Shown here: positions 26,344 through 34,178 of the stretch, piece after piece | Layout: every line of letters starts with the position of its first letter | Position numbering within the stretch: position 1 is the stretch's first letter | DNA from: Endozoicomonas sp965261315 | Lineage (GTDB): Bacteria; Pseudomonadota; Gammaproteobacteria; Pseudomonadales; Endozoicomonadaceae | DNA: 64,000 nucleotides | Reading direction: 5' to 3' | Assembly (NCBI GenBank): GCA_965261315.1 | Contig: CBDHDM010000006.1 | Location: forward strand, 1-64,000 | The notes under the pieces: generated by a model | Told to the model about the DNA's origin: nothing | The model's database searches: none | What the model saw: only the letters and a program-made list of their open reading frames with translations | Position numbers and translations under genes: made by a program

Positions 26344-26470
26344 CTCGTTCCCACGGCCACGGTCCCCCGTGGGAATGCCTACCGGACTTTCCTGAAATGA
26401 CGCGGAGAACATTAGGGTCTGAGGCTTTGCGGTATTGGGTATGCATTCCCACGCAGAGCATGGGAACGAG
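26344..26470. repeat. REPIN-like element between hsdM and hsdS
   Basis: A 127-bp element bounded by CTCGTTCCCA (26344-26353) and TGGGAACGAG (26461-26470). Each end folds on itself: TTCCCACG...CGTGGGAA on the left and TTCCCACGC-AGAGC-ATGGGAA on the right. Two oppositely oriented palindromes around a short spacer are the definition of a REPIN. The GTTCCCACG-type core is a dispersed repeat in many gammaproteobacteria. It separates the stop of hsdM from the hsdS start within the operon. Confidence 0.75.
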
Positions 26471-26498
26471 GAGTAACCAGTAGGTAATGCGGCAACCA

Positions 26499-28151
26499 TC
26501 ACGCCACCTCCACAGCTGGATTCCCGCCTTCGCGGGAATGACGGGAAGGCGTAAGGCCAAGCTCCGTCAGATAACCATCTAACTCAGTATCCACAGCCAC
26601 CATCTGCCGATCCAAGTCAGCCAGCTCCGTCAGCACAGCGGGAATATCCACCTGATCTTCCGGTTCAGAGGTGTCGATATAACGGGCAATATTCAGGTTG
26701 TAATCGTTGGCGGCGATCTCATCCATATCGACGATACGACAATATTTGTCTTCATCGGTCTGCTGTTCAACCGCTGCCGTGTAAGCCCCGTGAATATGGT
26801 CGATATCCTGCACCCGCAGGCTGTTCTGGTTCTTGCCTTCGTGAAATTCACGGCTGGCGTCGATAAAGATCACCTTATTCTTCAGCGTCGCTGGTTTCTG
26901 CTTGTTGATGACCAGGATACAGGCCGGAATGCCGGTGTTGTAGAACAGCGCAGAAGGCAGGCCGATCACCGCTTCAATACGGTCGCCGGGCAGTTTGCTG
27001 TTGCCCGCCAGCAGACCGGTGCGGATTTTCCCTTCTTCACCACCCCGGAACAGCACACCGTGGGGCAGCACGACACCCAGGCGACCGTTGTCTTTCAGGC
27101 TGGCCAGCATGTGCTGCACAAAGGCCAAATCGGCGTAACCCCTGGGCGGGATGCCGTAGCCCAGACGACCGTAAGGGTCGCTCAGGTCTTTCTTATAGTT
27201 GGGGGCGACTTCTTGCTCTTTGCCGTCTTTGCCCACTTTCGTTTTCAGGTTCACTTCCAGCGGTGTCCACCACTGCTTGGCGGAAAACGGCGGATTGGCG
27301 ATCACCCGGTCAAAGGTTTTCAGGCTGCGGTCACCGTCTTTATGGAGCGGCCTGACCAGGGTGTCGCCCCGTTCCAGAAACGCTTCCATGTTGTGCAGGT
27401 ACAGGTTCAGTTTGCCAATGGCCCAGGTGCCGAGGTTCTTTTCCTGACCGTAAAGGGCGATGTTCGGCGTGGTGGCCGTGAGTTTACCGCCGGGCAGTTC
27501 TGCCACATGGTGGGCGCTCTCGACCAGCATACCGCCGCAGCCGCAGGTGGGGTCGTAAACGGTCTGCCCCGGTTGCGGGTCAAGCAGGCGCACCAGCAAC
27601 TGTACCACCGGCTTCGGCGTGTAGAATTCGCCGCCTTTTTTACCGGCGTCGTCGGCGAATTTGGCGATCAGGTATTCGTAGGCATCGCCCAGCATATCCG
27701 CCTTGTACAGACTGCCGTTGCCCAGATGGTATTTGTTGAAGTGGCGCAGCAGCCGTTCCAGCAGTTTGTCGCCCAGCTTTTTTTTGTCACCGAAGCTGGT
27801 GGCGGTGAGTACACCTTCAAGGTACGGATTCCGGGCTTCGATTTCGCCAAAGGCTTCGTCGATGTATTCGCCGATATGCTGGGTGTGCTTGATGATGTAA
27901 TCCCAGCGAGCTTCTTCCGGTACGTAGTGGCGACCGTCTTCCTTCTCTTCCTCGATGGCCTCATCCCGGGAACAGCCCTCTTCTTCCATGATGGCGGCGA
28001 TGCGTTCTTCAAAGACGTCGTTATACCGCTTCAGGAAGATCAGGCCGAATATGTAGTTCTTGAAATCGGAGCTGTCGATGGAACCGCGCATGATATTGGC
28101 GGATTCCCACAGCCAGCTTTCCAGGGTGTCGAGGGTGAGCTTTTGTGACAT
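26499..28151 (-). CDS. hsdM: type I restriction-modification DNA adenine methyltransferase subunit M
   Basis: HsdM methylates adenine in the HsdS target and protects the host DNA. The 550-residue protein has an N-terminal helical domain (LESWLWESANIMRGSIDSSDFKNYIFGLIFLKRYND), the SAM motif YDPTCGCGGMLVESAHH near 205 and the catalytic NPPF in DRVIANPPFSAKQWW near 285. GEFYTPKPVVQLLVRLL precedes the SAM site. The last 20 or so residues (SRHSREGGNPAVEVA) translate a known palindromic repeat unit (26521-26538), which has replaced the native C terminus. The gene is first in the operon; 28152-28364 holds its promoter. Confidence 0.95.
   Translation of the reverse strand: MSQKLTLDTLESWLWESANIMRGSIDSSDFKNYIFGLIFLKRYNDVFEERIAAIMEEEGCSRDEAIEEEKEDGRHYVPEEARWDYIIKHTQHIGEYIDEAFGEIEARNPYLEGVLTATSFGDKKKLGDKLLERLLRHFNKYHLGNGSLYKADMLGDAYEYLIAKFADDAGKKGGEFYTPKPVVQLLVRLLDPQPGQTVYDPTCGCGGMLVESAHHVAELPGGKLTATTPNIALYGQEKNLGTWAIGKLNLYLHNMEAFLERGDTLVRPLHKDGDRSLKTFDRVIANPPFSAKQWWTPLEVNLKTKVGKDGKEQEVAPNYKKDLSDPYGRLGYGIPPRGYADLAFVQHMLASLKDNGRLGVVLPHGVLFRGGEEGKIRTGLLAGNSKLPGDRIEAVIGLPSALFYNTGIPACILVINKQKPATLKNKVIFIDASREFHEGKNQNSLRVQDIDHIHGAYTAAVEQQTDEDKYCRIVDMDEIAANDYNLNIARYIDTSEPEDQVDIPAVLTELADLDRQMVAVDTELDGYLTELGLTPSRHSREGGNPAVEVA
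26521..26538. repeat. palindromic unit inside the hsdM 3' end
   Basis: TTCCCGC-CTTC-GCGGGAA, a 7-bp palindrome with a 4-base loop. Read in frame on the minus strand it supplies the C-terminal HSREGGNP of HsdM. It differs from the neighbouring REPIN core. Confidence 0.75.
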
Positions 28152-28364
28152 TGACGTAACCGGTAGCGGGGCAGGGCGCGGGCTGGAGGTGCCCTGTGCG
28201 GTGTGTGCCCGTGAATAAATACTGGGCGTTAGGTTACCGTAAAGGGGGAATAAGGGGTATAGGGGGATTCTGGTTTATATCGTCGTATAAGGATCAGGGG
28301 ATTGTCCTTAGTGGATGTTATCTGATATTAAATTGCTGCTGCTAAACAAATGAGGTAATGAGGA

Positions 28365-29327
28365 ATGGATAATAATAAAAAGGAAATACAGAGCCTTGAT
28401 GAGCTAAAGGAGCTTGCTCGTTGGTTTAGTGTTGAGGACTATACATATAGACGAAAACCATCATTGATTTGGTTAGCAGGTGCACTGGAAAAGAGGCTCC
28501 GTCTAAGAAACTTGAAGGATATGAATGCCAGAAGGACGTCGTTCTTGATAGATCATTTATTTCAAATCGGATTCCTGAAGGGGTGTCACCGGGACAAGAA
28601 ATCCTCAAGTGATTCTTTGGATAAGTCGAACCGTTGGAATATCTTAACAACTGCTTTTGGGAGTAATCCTTTTAAGTGTAATGACTCATCTGACGACCGT
28701 TTTTCTTCTGATTGTTTTCAACAAGCAATTTTTGATCAATTCAGGCTTTCCCCTGATCCAGCGTCCCCTTTAAGCTGTATGGATGACTCTACTGTCAGAC
28801 CGATGAGAAAGTCCGATGCTGAACGTGTATTTAAGAAGGCAGAGGAGGAAGGAGTTGATCCGAATCAAGAGTATCGGTTTGACGATATTGGTATTGCTAA
28901 TAAAACAGAAATGCATTCTGTTACAGATATCACAATGGAAGATCAAATCCTGGTTGATGATTTTTTGTTCAAGGTGCATCAGTACAGACGGCGTTATTCA
29001 ATCGGTGTGAAACCACCAGCCAAACCGGTGCGGGCATCAAATATCGATAAAATAATTCGATGGCGTATTCTGGCATACATTGACTTCTTGCTATGGAAGG
29101 AAATGGAGGGGATAGAGGTCAGTTCCCACGTGGCTGTAATTTTTTTGTATCCACAGTATGAATTTGACTCAAAGGCTTTGGAGGGAAAAATTGATAGCCT
29201 TGCTACCGCAGCCCTTGACCCAGTGTTTATTTCCAACCTCAGGGCGCAAGGCCTAAAGGAACAGCGTGAGGCTGAAGATTTTATTGGATACGTTGGGGAT
29301 CTGGAATGCATTGACATAGATTCTTAG
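28365..29327 (+). CDS. hypothetical protein beside the restriction operon (DUF6387-like)
   Basis: A 320-residue soluble, charged protein divergent from hsdM. The opening LDELKELARWFSVEDYTYR and the helical middle recall proteins annotated DUF6387 in accessory regions; this is a tentative memory match. No catalytic motif is obvious. Base composition is more AT-rich than the hsd operon, suggesting separate acquisition. It lies between the restriction system and the integrase-bearing element, so a defence or element-maintenance function is possible, but unproven. Confidence 0.6.
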   Translation: MDNNKKEIQSLDELKELARWFSVEDYTYRRKPSLIWLAGALEKRLRLRNLKDMNARRTSFLIDHLFQIGFLKGCHRDKKSSSDSLDKSNRWNILTTAFGSNPFKCNDSSDDRFSSDCFQQAIFDQFRLSPDPASPLSCMDDSTVRPMRKSDAERVFKKAEEEGVDPNQEYRFDDIGIANKTEMHSVTDITMEDQILVDDFLFKVHQYRRRYSIGVKPPAKPVRASNIDKIIRWRILAYIDFLLWKEMEGIEVSSHVAVIFLYPQYEFDSKALEGKIDSLATAALDPVFISNLRAQGLKEQREAEDFIGYVGDLECIDIDS

Positions 29328-29473
29328 CCTGAATTTGTCAAAGAGATTGAATGTCAAGAAATAAAAAAAAATAAAATTTCTCGACGGTTTTTTTTAAATT
29401 TTTATCTGCTTCTCTTCGGGTGCTCTGCCTGCATAAGATGTTTCTGACTCGTAACAAAAGAGCAGGAAGCTTT

Positions 29474-29680
29474 ATGAAGAGAGAACCCCCAAAACACCCC
29501 ACCTTCCTAAGAAAAGGCAAGGTGGTGGATATTACCGGCCTGTCGCCTTCCACCCTGGAAAGGCTGATCAAACAGGGCCTGTTCCCGAAACCAACCTATC
29601 TGCACGATAAGTCCCGCATCCCGCTCTGGCTGGATGAAGTGGTCTACCAGTGGATGCGTGATCTGGCGGATCAGAATTAA
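29474..29680 (+). CDS. AlpA-family regulator of the satellite-like element
   Basis: From ATG 29474 (with AGGA ten bases upstream) the product has 68 residues: FLRKGKVVDITGLSPSTLERLIKQGLFPKPTYLHDKSRIPLWLDEVVYQWM. This is the AlpA winged-helix pattern with the F-P-K-P wing and a W-x-x-x-x-V-x-x-W helix. The open frame extends to 29420 but the extra residues have no support. It heads a run of small same-strand genes ending in an integrase, as AlpA genes do in satellites and P4-like islands. Confidence 0.8.
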   Translation: MKREPPKHPTFLRKGKVVDITGLSPSTLERLIKQGLFPKPTYLHDKSRIPLWLDEVVYQWMRDLADQN

Positions 29681-29689
29681 GGGGCAGCC

Positions 29690-30142
29690 ATGGCGCTGAG
29701 TCGGCAGAAAAGTAAAGGTCGCCGGGATGGCTATAAGTTTTTCGCACTGCCCTATGCCGTAATTGAAAGCCCGAATTTTCAAAAGTTGTCTGGCAGTGCG
29801 GCCAAGCTGTTGGTGCAGATGGGATACCAACTTCGATTTCAGAAAGGAGGTACCAAAAACAACGGCGACCTGTGTGTGAGCTGGTCAGTAATGAAGGATC
29901 AGGGATGGCGTTCCAGGGATACCCTGCAACGTGCCCGGAATGAGCTGCTGTACTACGGCTTTATCGAGCAGACCCGGATGGGGCTGGCGATGGTCAAGGG
30001 TAAGCCTCATCTCTATGCACTGACCTTTCTGGCCATTGATGAGTGCGGTGGCAAGCTGGAGGTCGCGGCTACACGGGTGCCATCGGGTAAATGGAAAGAA
30101 GAGCGGGCGTTGTATAAACCGCCCGGTAGAGCAAATACCTGA
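29690..30142 (+). CDS. winged-helix protein of the phage replication-accessory type
   Basis: A 150-residue basic protein. GYKFFALPYAVIESPNFQKLSGSAAKLLVQMGYQLRF, NNGDLCVSWSVMKDQGWRSRDTLQRARNELLYYGFIEQTR and HLYALTFLAIDE form a winged-helix-like domain seen in small prophage and filamentous-phage-type elements, usually annotated hypothetical. The middle segment is a typical recognition helix plus wing. It starts nine bases after the AlpA-like gene, so they are co-transcribed. I infer DNA binding, possibly replication initiation; the family function is not known to me. Confidence 0.6.
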   Translation: MALSRQKSKGRRDGYKFFALPYAVIESPNFQKLSGSAAKLLVQMGYQLRFQKGGTKNNGDLCVSWSVMKDQGWRSRDTLQRARNELLYYGFIEQTRMGLAMVKGKPHLYALTFLAIDECGGKLEVAATRVPSGKWKEERALYKPPGRANT

Positions 30143-30207
30143 ACTATCACATTCGGCCAGTTGGCGCTGGCTGAACCTAACTAATGCCATTCAGGCAAGG
30201 AGCCATT

Positions 30208-30537
30208 ATGACGGCTTTGATTGAAATTGAACACCCATCAGGGGGGAAGGTCCGCGTGGCAGTGATGTCGCTGCAGACCTGTGAAGTTTATTACGAGGCT
30301 GAGCCGATCCTCAAAGCAATGGATTTTCCTGATTACGAGAACATCTTCAGGCGGCTATGCAGGGGCCCTATTCGACTGGATGACCTGGACGAGTCGGTTG
30401 TTGTGATTCCGGCCAGCGATGTAAGGCGGCTGCTCAGTCACTGCTTTGATGTGGCGGCAGAACACCTTGGACGATGGTTACTGGACGATGCCCGACGGGA
30501 AGCGTTGCACCGGGCACGACAGCTTTATCTGTTTTGA
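30208..30537 (+). CDS. hypothetical BRO-N/antirepressor-like small protein
   Basis: From ATG 30208 (AGGAG eight bases upstream) a 109-residue protein: IEIEHPSGGKVRVAVMSLQTCEVYYEAEPILKAMDF, then VVVIPASDVRRLLSHC, and AAEHLGRWLLDDARREALHRA. The order of a beta-hairpin start, a DV..AL-type helix and a final W-L-L-D-D helix resembles the BRO-N domain of phage antirepressors, but the resemblance is loose. It belongs to the same-strand gene run of the element. Confidence 0.5.
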   Translation: MTALIEIEHPSGGKVRVAVMSLQTCEVYYEAEPILKAMDFPDYENIFRRLCRGPIRLDDLDESVVVIPASDVRRLLSHCFDVAAEHLGRWLLDDARREALHRARQLYLF

Positions 30538-30544
30538 TTTGAAC

Positions 30545-30684
30545 AACCCCGGAATCCGGTCTCGTATAAGGGCAGATTTCGGTCTCTATGGCCATTTTGA
30601 ACGGTGATACAGGCCAATAGATACCAGAAATCGGGGCGTATTTACCCTGTGGCGACCGACCTATTAGACCGGATATCGGGGAAC
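30545..30684. promoter_or_regulatory. four degenerate copies of a CCCGATATCCGGTCT-type motif, two per strand
   Basis: Plus-strand copies: CCCCGGAATCCGGTCTC (from 30547) and GCAGATTTCGGTCTCTAT (from 30572). Minus-strand copies, read as complement: CCCCGATTTCTGGTATCTAT (from 30636 down) and CCCCGATATCCGGTCTAAT (from 30681 down). The outer two agree at 14 of 16 positions. The array fills the only non-coding gap (about 200 bp) inside the satellite-like gene run. It could be an origin with initiator sites, or an operator for one of the winged-helix proteins. Confidence 0.55.
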
Positions 30685-30744
30685 TTCTTAGATATACCAC
30701 TGGATATAAGATTTACAGGCATTAAAGGCCAGGGAGCTATGGCT

Positions 30745-30969
30745 ATGGAAGAAGCGTTACTGCTTAGTGAAGATGAAGTGGAGGATATCACCGGCTATCA
30801 AAAACCAAAACGTCAGCTAAGGGCGCTGGAGCAGTTGGGGATTCGTGCCAAACAGAATGCCCGTGGTCGGGTGGTGGTCTCCCGTCGCCATGCAGAGCGG
30901 GTATTGGCGGGTACTGACCAGAAGTCGTCCGTATCGGCGGTGCCTGACTTTGGCTGGATGGACGATTAA
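30745..30969 (+). CDS. DUF4224-like small DNA-binding protein
   Basis: From ATG 30745 (AGGGAG eight bases before) the 74-residue product starts MEEALLLSEDEVEDITGYQKPKRQLRALEQLGIRAKQNARGRVVVSR (residues 1-47). L-x-x-x-E-V-x-x-x-T-G-Y-x-x-P-x-x-Q, L-x-x-x-G-I and G-R-x-V-V-S-R are the DUF4224 signature found in phage small regulators. Its stop at 30969 abuts the next frame. An upstream ATG at 30739 is too near the ribosome site, and the longer open frame from 30604 crosses the motif array. Confidence 0.75.
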   Translation: MEEALLLSEDEVEDITGYQKPKRQLRALEQLGIRAKQNARGRVVVSRRHAERVLAGTDQKSSVSAVPDFGWMDD

Positions 30970-30986
30970 TGCAAGAGGAGCGCACG

Positions 30987-31454
30987 ATGAGCATGACCAA
31001 AAAAATGAAAGAGGCTTTCTGGCAGGACATTGTTCTCAGGCAGGTGAGCCAGAATGGGCGGTTTCTGGCGCTGTATCTGTTGAACTGCCCCCACGGTAAC
31101 AGCCTGGGTGTTTTTTCGCTGACAGAGGCCTATGCGCTGGCTGACCTGCAGTGGGATCGTCCGGTACTGATGACCGCTCTTGAGGAGCTTAAAGGTATTG
31201 GCTTCCTGGATTACTGCGCTGGTGGTCTCTGGATCAGCCTGCTGGGGTATCAGCAGTTCTCGCCAGCGGCCAATGGCAAGCAGCTGGAAGGGCGTATCCG
31301 CCAGCTGGAAAGGCTGCCTGCACTGAATCTTACTATTGAGCCGATAGTGCGGTTGCTGAAGTTATCGGCGCATGCCTGCTTTACCAACCATATGGCGTAT
31401 ATCAGCCGTATTGATGCCGTATATATACGCTATACCGGGCGCGGCAGGGCATGA
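30987..31454 (+). CDS. phage-type replication accessory protein (winged-helix N terminus)
   Basis: From ATG 30987 (GAGGAG upstream) 155 residues: KEAFWQDIVLRQVSQNGRFLALYLLNCPHGNSLGVFSLTEAYALADLQW, then LMTALEELKGIGFLDYCAGGLWI. The sequence F-W-x-D, L-A-L-Y-L-L-x-x-P-H-x-N-x-L-G-V-F, A-D-L-x-W and G-F-L-x-Y is common at the N terminus of phage and element replication proteins. The C-terminal 50 residues show no partner domain. It follows the DUF4224-like gene directly and precedes a terminator. Confidence 0.6.
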   Translation: MSMTKKMKEAFWQDIVLRQVSQNGRFLALYLLNCPHGNSLGVFSLTEAYALADLQWDRPVLMTALEELKGIGFLDYCAGGLWISLLGYQQFSPAANGKQLEGRIRQLERLPALNLTIEPIVRLLKLSAHACFTNHMAYISRIDAVYIRYTGRGRA

Positions 31455-31502
31455 TGATTCGACAATAACCCCGGCAAGGTTGAATAACCGTGCTATTACA
31501 TC

Positions 31503-31533
31503 AAGGCCGGACGCTTATTCTCCGGCCTTTTTT
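31503..31533 (+). terminator. terminator between the satellite gene run and its integrase
   Basis: AAGGCCGG (31503-31510) pairs with CCGGCCTT (31522-31529) and five further Ts follow directly. The integrase downstream therefore needs its own promoter or read-through. Confidence 0.85.
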
Positions 31534-31554
31534 AATGAACCTGAAGGACACTTT

Positions 31555-32610
31555 ATGACAAAAATGCAAAAACTCTGTAAGCGGGTTTACTGGTACCGTA
31601 AGAAGTGGCAGTTCAGGCCCGCTGCCCATCACAAGCAGGCATTGAAAAAAATGGATCTGCCCACCGGCTGGGTTGCGTTGAGTGCCGATGATGATCAGGC
31701 CCTGAAAGCGCTGGGTGAGCTGCTCGATCGGATTGATCAACACTCTGGCCTGATGACGGGCATGAAGCGGCTGTTTGATCGTTATGAGCAAGAGGTGGTA
31801 CCTGCCCTTGGGGCTCGTACCCAGAAAGACAAGAAAGACCATCTGAAACGGTTACGACGTACCTTTGGCCATATGGAGCCAGATCAGATTACTACCGCTA
31901 TGGTGCAGGCTTATGTGGATCGCCGGGGTAAGAGCAGCCACAGTCAGGCGAACCAGGAGGCCAGTACCCTGAGCCAGTCCCTGAGACGTGCCAGAGTCTG
32001 GGGCATGATGAATGGGGCTAATCCTGTGGACGGTATTATCCGGTTTCAATTGAAGGCCAGAGAGCGATTGCCGACGCTGGCGGAACTGATGGTATTCAAG
32101 CAGCATGCTGTTCCTTTTATTGCGGCCTATACCGACCTGAAGCTGGAGATCGGTCTTCGTCAGGAGGATTTGCTGAACCTGAACATGAAAGAGCATTTCT
32201 TTGATGATGGCATCCGGGTGCGGACGGGAAAAACGGGCAAACGGCTTTTCTTTCCGTGGACGGATCACCTTCGTTCGGTAGTGGCGAGAATTCGTTCATT
32301 CAATAAGGTAGACAGTGATTACCTGATGTGCGGTCCTGATGGTAAAGCATTAAAAAAAGGGACCTTCAGTGACCGCTGGAAGCGGAGTATGGCCAGGGCG
32401 CTGTCTGCTAAAGAAGAACCGCTGCTTGAACGTTTTCATGAACATGACATTCGTGCCACTCATGCCACGCTGGTGGAGGAGAAAGCAGGTGTTGAAACCG
32501 CATCTCTGAATCTGGGGCATGACAACCTGAAGACTACCCGCATGTATTTGCGGGGTAAAAAGTATGAGCGTACAACACCGTTTTCAGAGGTGGTAAACGA
32601 CAGGATTTAA
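31555..32610 (+). CDS. tyrosine-type phage integrase
   Basis: From ATG 31555 the protein has 351 residues. The N terminus is a short arm-binding region (KRVYWYRKKWQFRPAAHHKQA), followed by a SAM-like core-binding domain (LFDRYEQEVVPALGARTQKDKK). The catalytic domain has Arg in LEIGLRQEDLLNLNM, Lys in TGKTGKRLFFP, HDIRATHATLVE, LGHDNLKTTRMYLRG with His and the Tyr nucleophile. The open frame reaches 31372 but that overlaps the previous gene and terminator. It probably recombines at the tRNA-Ser 3' end 1.6 kb downstream, a gap enlarged by a later IS insertion. No left att copy was recognised. Confidence 0.92.
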   Translation: MTKMQKLCKRVYWYRKKWQFRPAAHHKQALKKMDLPTGWVALSADDDQALKALGELLDRIDQHSGLMTGMKRLFDRYEQEVVPALGARTQKDKKDHLKRLRRTFGHMEPDQITTAMVQAYVDRRGKSSHSQANQEASTLSQSLRRARVWGMMNGANPVDGIIRFQLKARERLPTLAELMVFKQHAVPFIAAYTDLKLEIGLRQEDLLNLNMKEHFFDDGIRVRTGKTGKRLFFPWTDHLRSVVARIRSFNKVDSDYLMCGPDGKALKKGTFSDRWKRSMARALSAKEEPLLERFHEHDIRATHATLVEEKAGVETASLNLGHDNLKTTRMYLRGKKYERTTPFSEVVNDRI

Positions 32611-32679
32611 GGTTTTCCTCCAAAGGGGCAAAACTGGCCCAGTTTCACAGTACGATTGTTCTGTAGGTCTCAATGACCG

Positions 32680-32687
32680 GTTATTAA
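32680..32687. repeat. left 8-bp target site duplication of the ISL3-family element
   Basis: GTTATTAA immediately outside the left terminal repeat; the same eight bases follow the right end at 34033-34040. Confidence 0.9.
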
Positions 32688-34032
32688 GGCTCTTCGTCGT
32701 TTCATATGGATTTCAGGATATCCGCCACAGGGCTGGCTATCAGGTAAATCATCGTGATAAAAGTCCCTGTATTACGGTAACCTTTTGCCCTTGCCCTGGC
32801 TGCCTGAAACAGACTGTTCAGCCCTTCCATTCGTGCATTGGTATACGTCGAATACCAGCGTTGCAGAATCTTATCAGCATGACGTTCAACCGTTTCCAAA
32901 GCTTTGCGTACCGGCTCCAGGATTTCTATGTATCCCAACTCCTTCCGTGCATAACCGATGAAATGACTAAGTCGCCAGCGGGCTGCCCTGATGGTTTCAG
33001 CTTTACGGATCCAGCGTAGCTTTTCCTTGATCTTCCAGGCCGTGCCTGTATGTAAGTCACTGGTCTCCAGTTCTGCAAGTGCTTCAACTTGTTTCTCTGT
33101 CAATGGCCCGTCTGCGTTCTTCAGAATCGCCCAGCGAAGCTCTTTCGGCAGGTGTTGTAACTTACGCTCAGCCTTACGCACGTCGTCTAATGCCGTGGTA
33201 AACAATTGCACAACATGAAACCAGTCAATGGTCACATTGGCATTGGGGAGTTCTTCTTTCGTTGCGGCCAGGAAAGCTTTGGACATATCACAAACCACCT
33301 CCAGAATATTTTCTGCCTTGCCCTGATGCTCTTCGAGAAAGGTCTTGAAATCCCTGACTGTCTGCTTGCCTTTGCCGGGCGTCGCGAACAACACCGGCTT
33401 ATCCGAACGATCCATGTCGATGAATACGGTAACGTAGTTATGACCTCGTTTTGAGGCTGTTTCATCAAGACCGATGGCTTTCAGCTCAGCGAAGTTCATC
33501 TCAAGCAGCGCTCTGCTGACGTAGTGCTTGATAACCCGCCAGATACGTTTATCCGCGACACCAATGTACTCTGCACAGGCCTTGACGGGCATTTCACGAG
33601 CCAACATCAACAGAGCCTGTTCAAATAAAAGTGTGAACTTGCTGCCTTCTCTGGCCCAGGGTACATGAATACGACGTATACCGTGTTCTTCACAGTTGGT
33701 CCGAGGGACATTTGCAGTAATGAAGCAGTGGTGCTGGAAGAAATTCAGGTGTCGCCAGGTGAGTTCTTTGAAGTCATGTGCAGGGCAGGCCTTGCCACAG
33801 CAGGGGCATGGATAGAGGCTGCCACGATCAGCAGCCACCTTGAGCGTAAGGGTACTGGGTTTGGTTGAAGTATCCAGATGCTGACTCACCAGTTTCCATG
33901 GAAATTGTAAGCCGAGGCCGAGTATAAAAATCTGATTTCCATCCATGGGCAGGACACTTCTTCTGAGGTGAAAAAAAGAAGGGTCTTTTACAGAAATTTG
34001 ATTACAAAATCCACATCAAAGGACGAGGAGCC
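32688..34032 (-). mobile_element. complete ISL3-family insertion sequence, 1345 bp
   Basis: Terminal inverted repeats GGCTCTTCGTCGTTT (32688-32702) and, on the minus strand from 34032, GGCTCCTCGTCCTTT, agree at 13 of 15 positions. The element carries one transposase and is flanked by a perfect 8-bp duplication, the size expected for ISL3. The left repeat lies partly within the last codons of the transposase. Intact ends and target duplication indicate a simple, fairly recent insertion. Confidence 0.92.
32702..33946 (-). CDS. ISL3-family transposase
   Basis: A 414-residue DDE transposase with the ISL3 plan. The N-terminal zinc-binding region has CPCCGKACPAHDF and RTNCEEHG. A helix-turn-helix near 120-140 reads MPVKACAEYIGVADKRIWRVI. 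The catalytic core has IGLDETASKRGHNYVTVFIDMD (first Asp), VVCDMSKAFLAATKEELPNANVTIDWFHVVQLF (second Asp) and YTNARMEGLNSLFQAARARAKGYRN (Glu). Full length, and in a complete IS, so possibly still active. Confidence 0.95.
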   Translation of the reverse strand: MDGNQIFILGLGLQFPWKLVSQHLDTSTKPSTLTLKVAADRGSLYPCPCCGKACPAHDFKELTWRHLNFFQHHCFITANVPRTNCEEHGIRRIHVPWAREGSKFTLLFEQALLMLAREMPVKACAEYIGVADKRIWRVIKHYVSRALLEMNFAELKAIGLDETASKRGHNYVTVFIDMDRSDKPVLFATPGKGKQTVRDFKTFLEEHQGKAENILEVVCDMSKAFLAATKEELPNANVTIDWFHVVQLFTTALDDVRKAERKLQHLPKELRWAILKNADGPLTEKQVEALAELETSDLHTGTAWKIKEKLRWIRKAETIRAARWRLSHFIGYARKELGYIEILEPVRKALETVERHADKILQRWYSTYTNARMEGLNSLFQAARARAKGYRNTGTFITMIYLIASPVADILKSI

Positions 34033-34040
34033 GTTATTAA
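34033..34040. repeat. right 8-bp target site duplication of the ISL3-family element
   Basis: GTTATTAA, identical to 32680-32687. Without the IS, 32687 would continue directly into 34041. Confidence 0.9.
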
Positions 34041-34178
34041 CAATGGAGAAAAAGCTGTTAATTGAACAGATGTTCCGGGGCAAAGTTTCACAAGTGTGAA
34101 ATTTTCGACCGTTTCACAGTGCATTTTTAGAGCAGGAGATCAGAAGATAATGACTTGTCAAACAGGAGAAATAAGAAG

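Noticed and set aside
26324..26560. 79-codon N-terminal extension of HsdS
   Set aside because: It translates the REPIN and the palindromic unit (for example VIPAKAGIQ), and normal HsdS proteins start near MAQPSELKIHP.
26790..28148. 452-codon open frame on the plus strand opposite hsdM
   Set aside because: It is the mirror of a GC-rich coding strand; the translation is low in structure and has no family pattern, while hsdM on the other strand is certain.
33151..33164. GTGTTGTAACTTA, resembling the core of an E. coli Ter site, given the Tus-like gene in the window
   Set aside because: It is inside the coding region of an ISL3-family transposase and matches only the core octamer; the flanks do not follow the Ter consensus.
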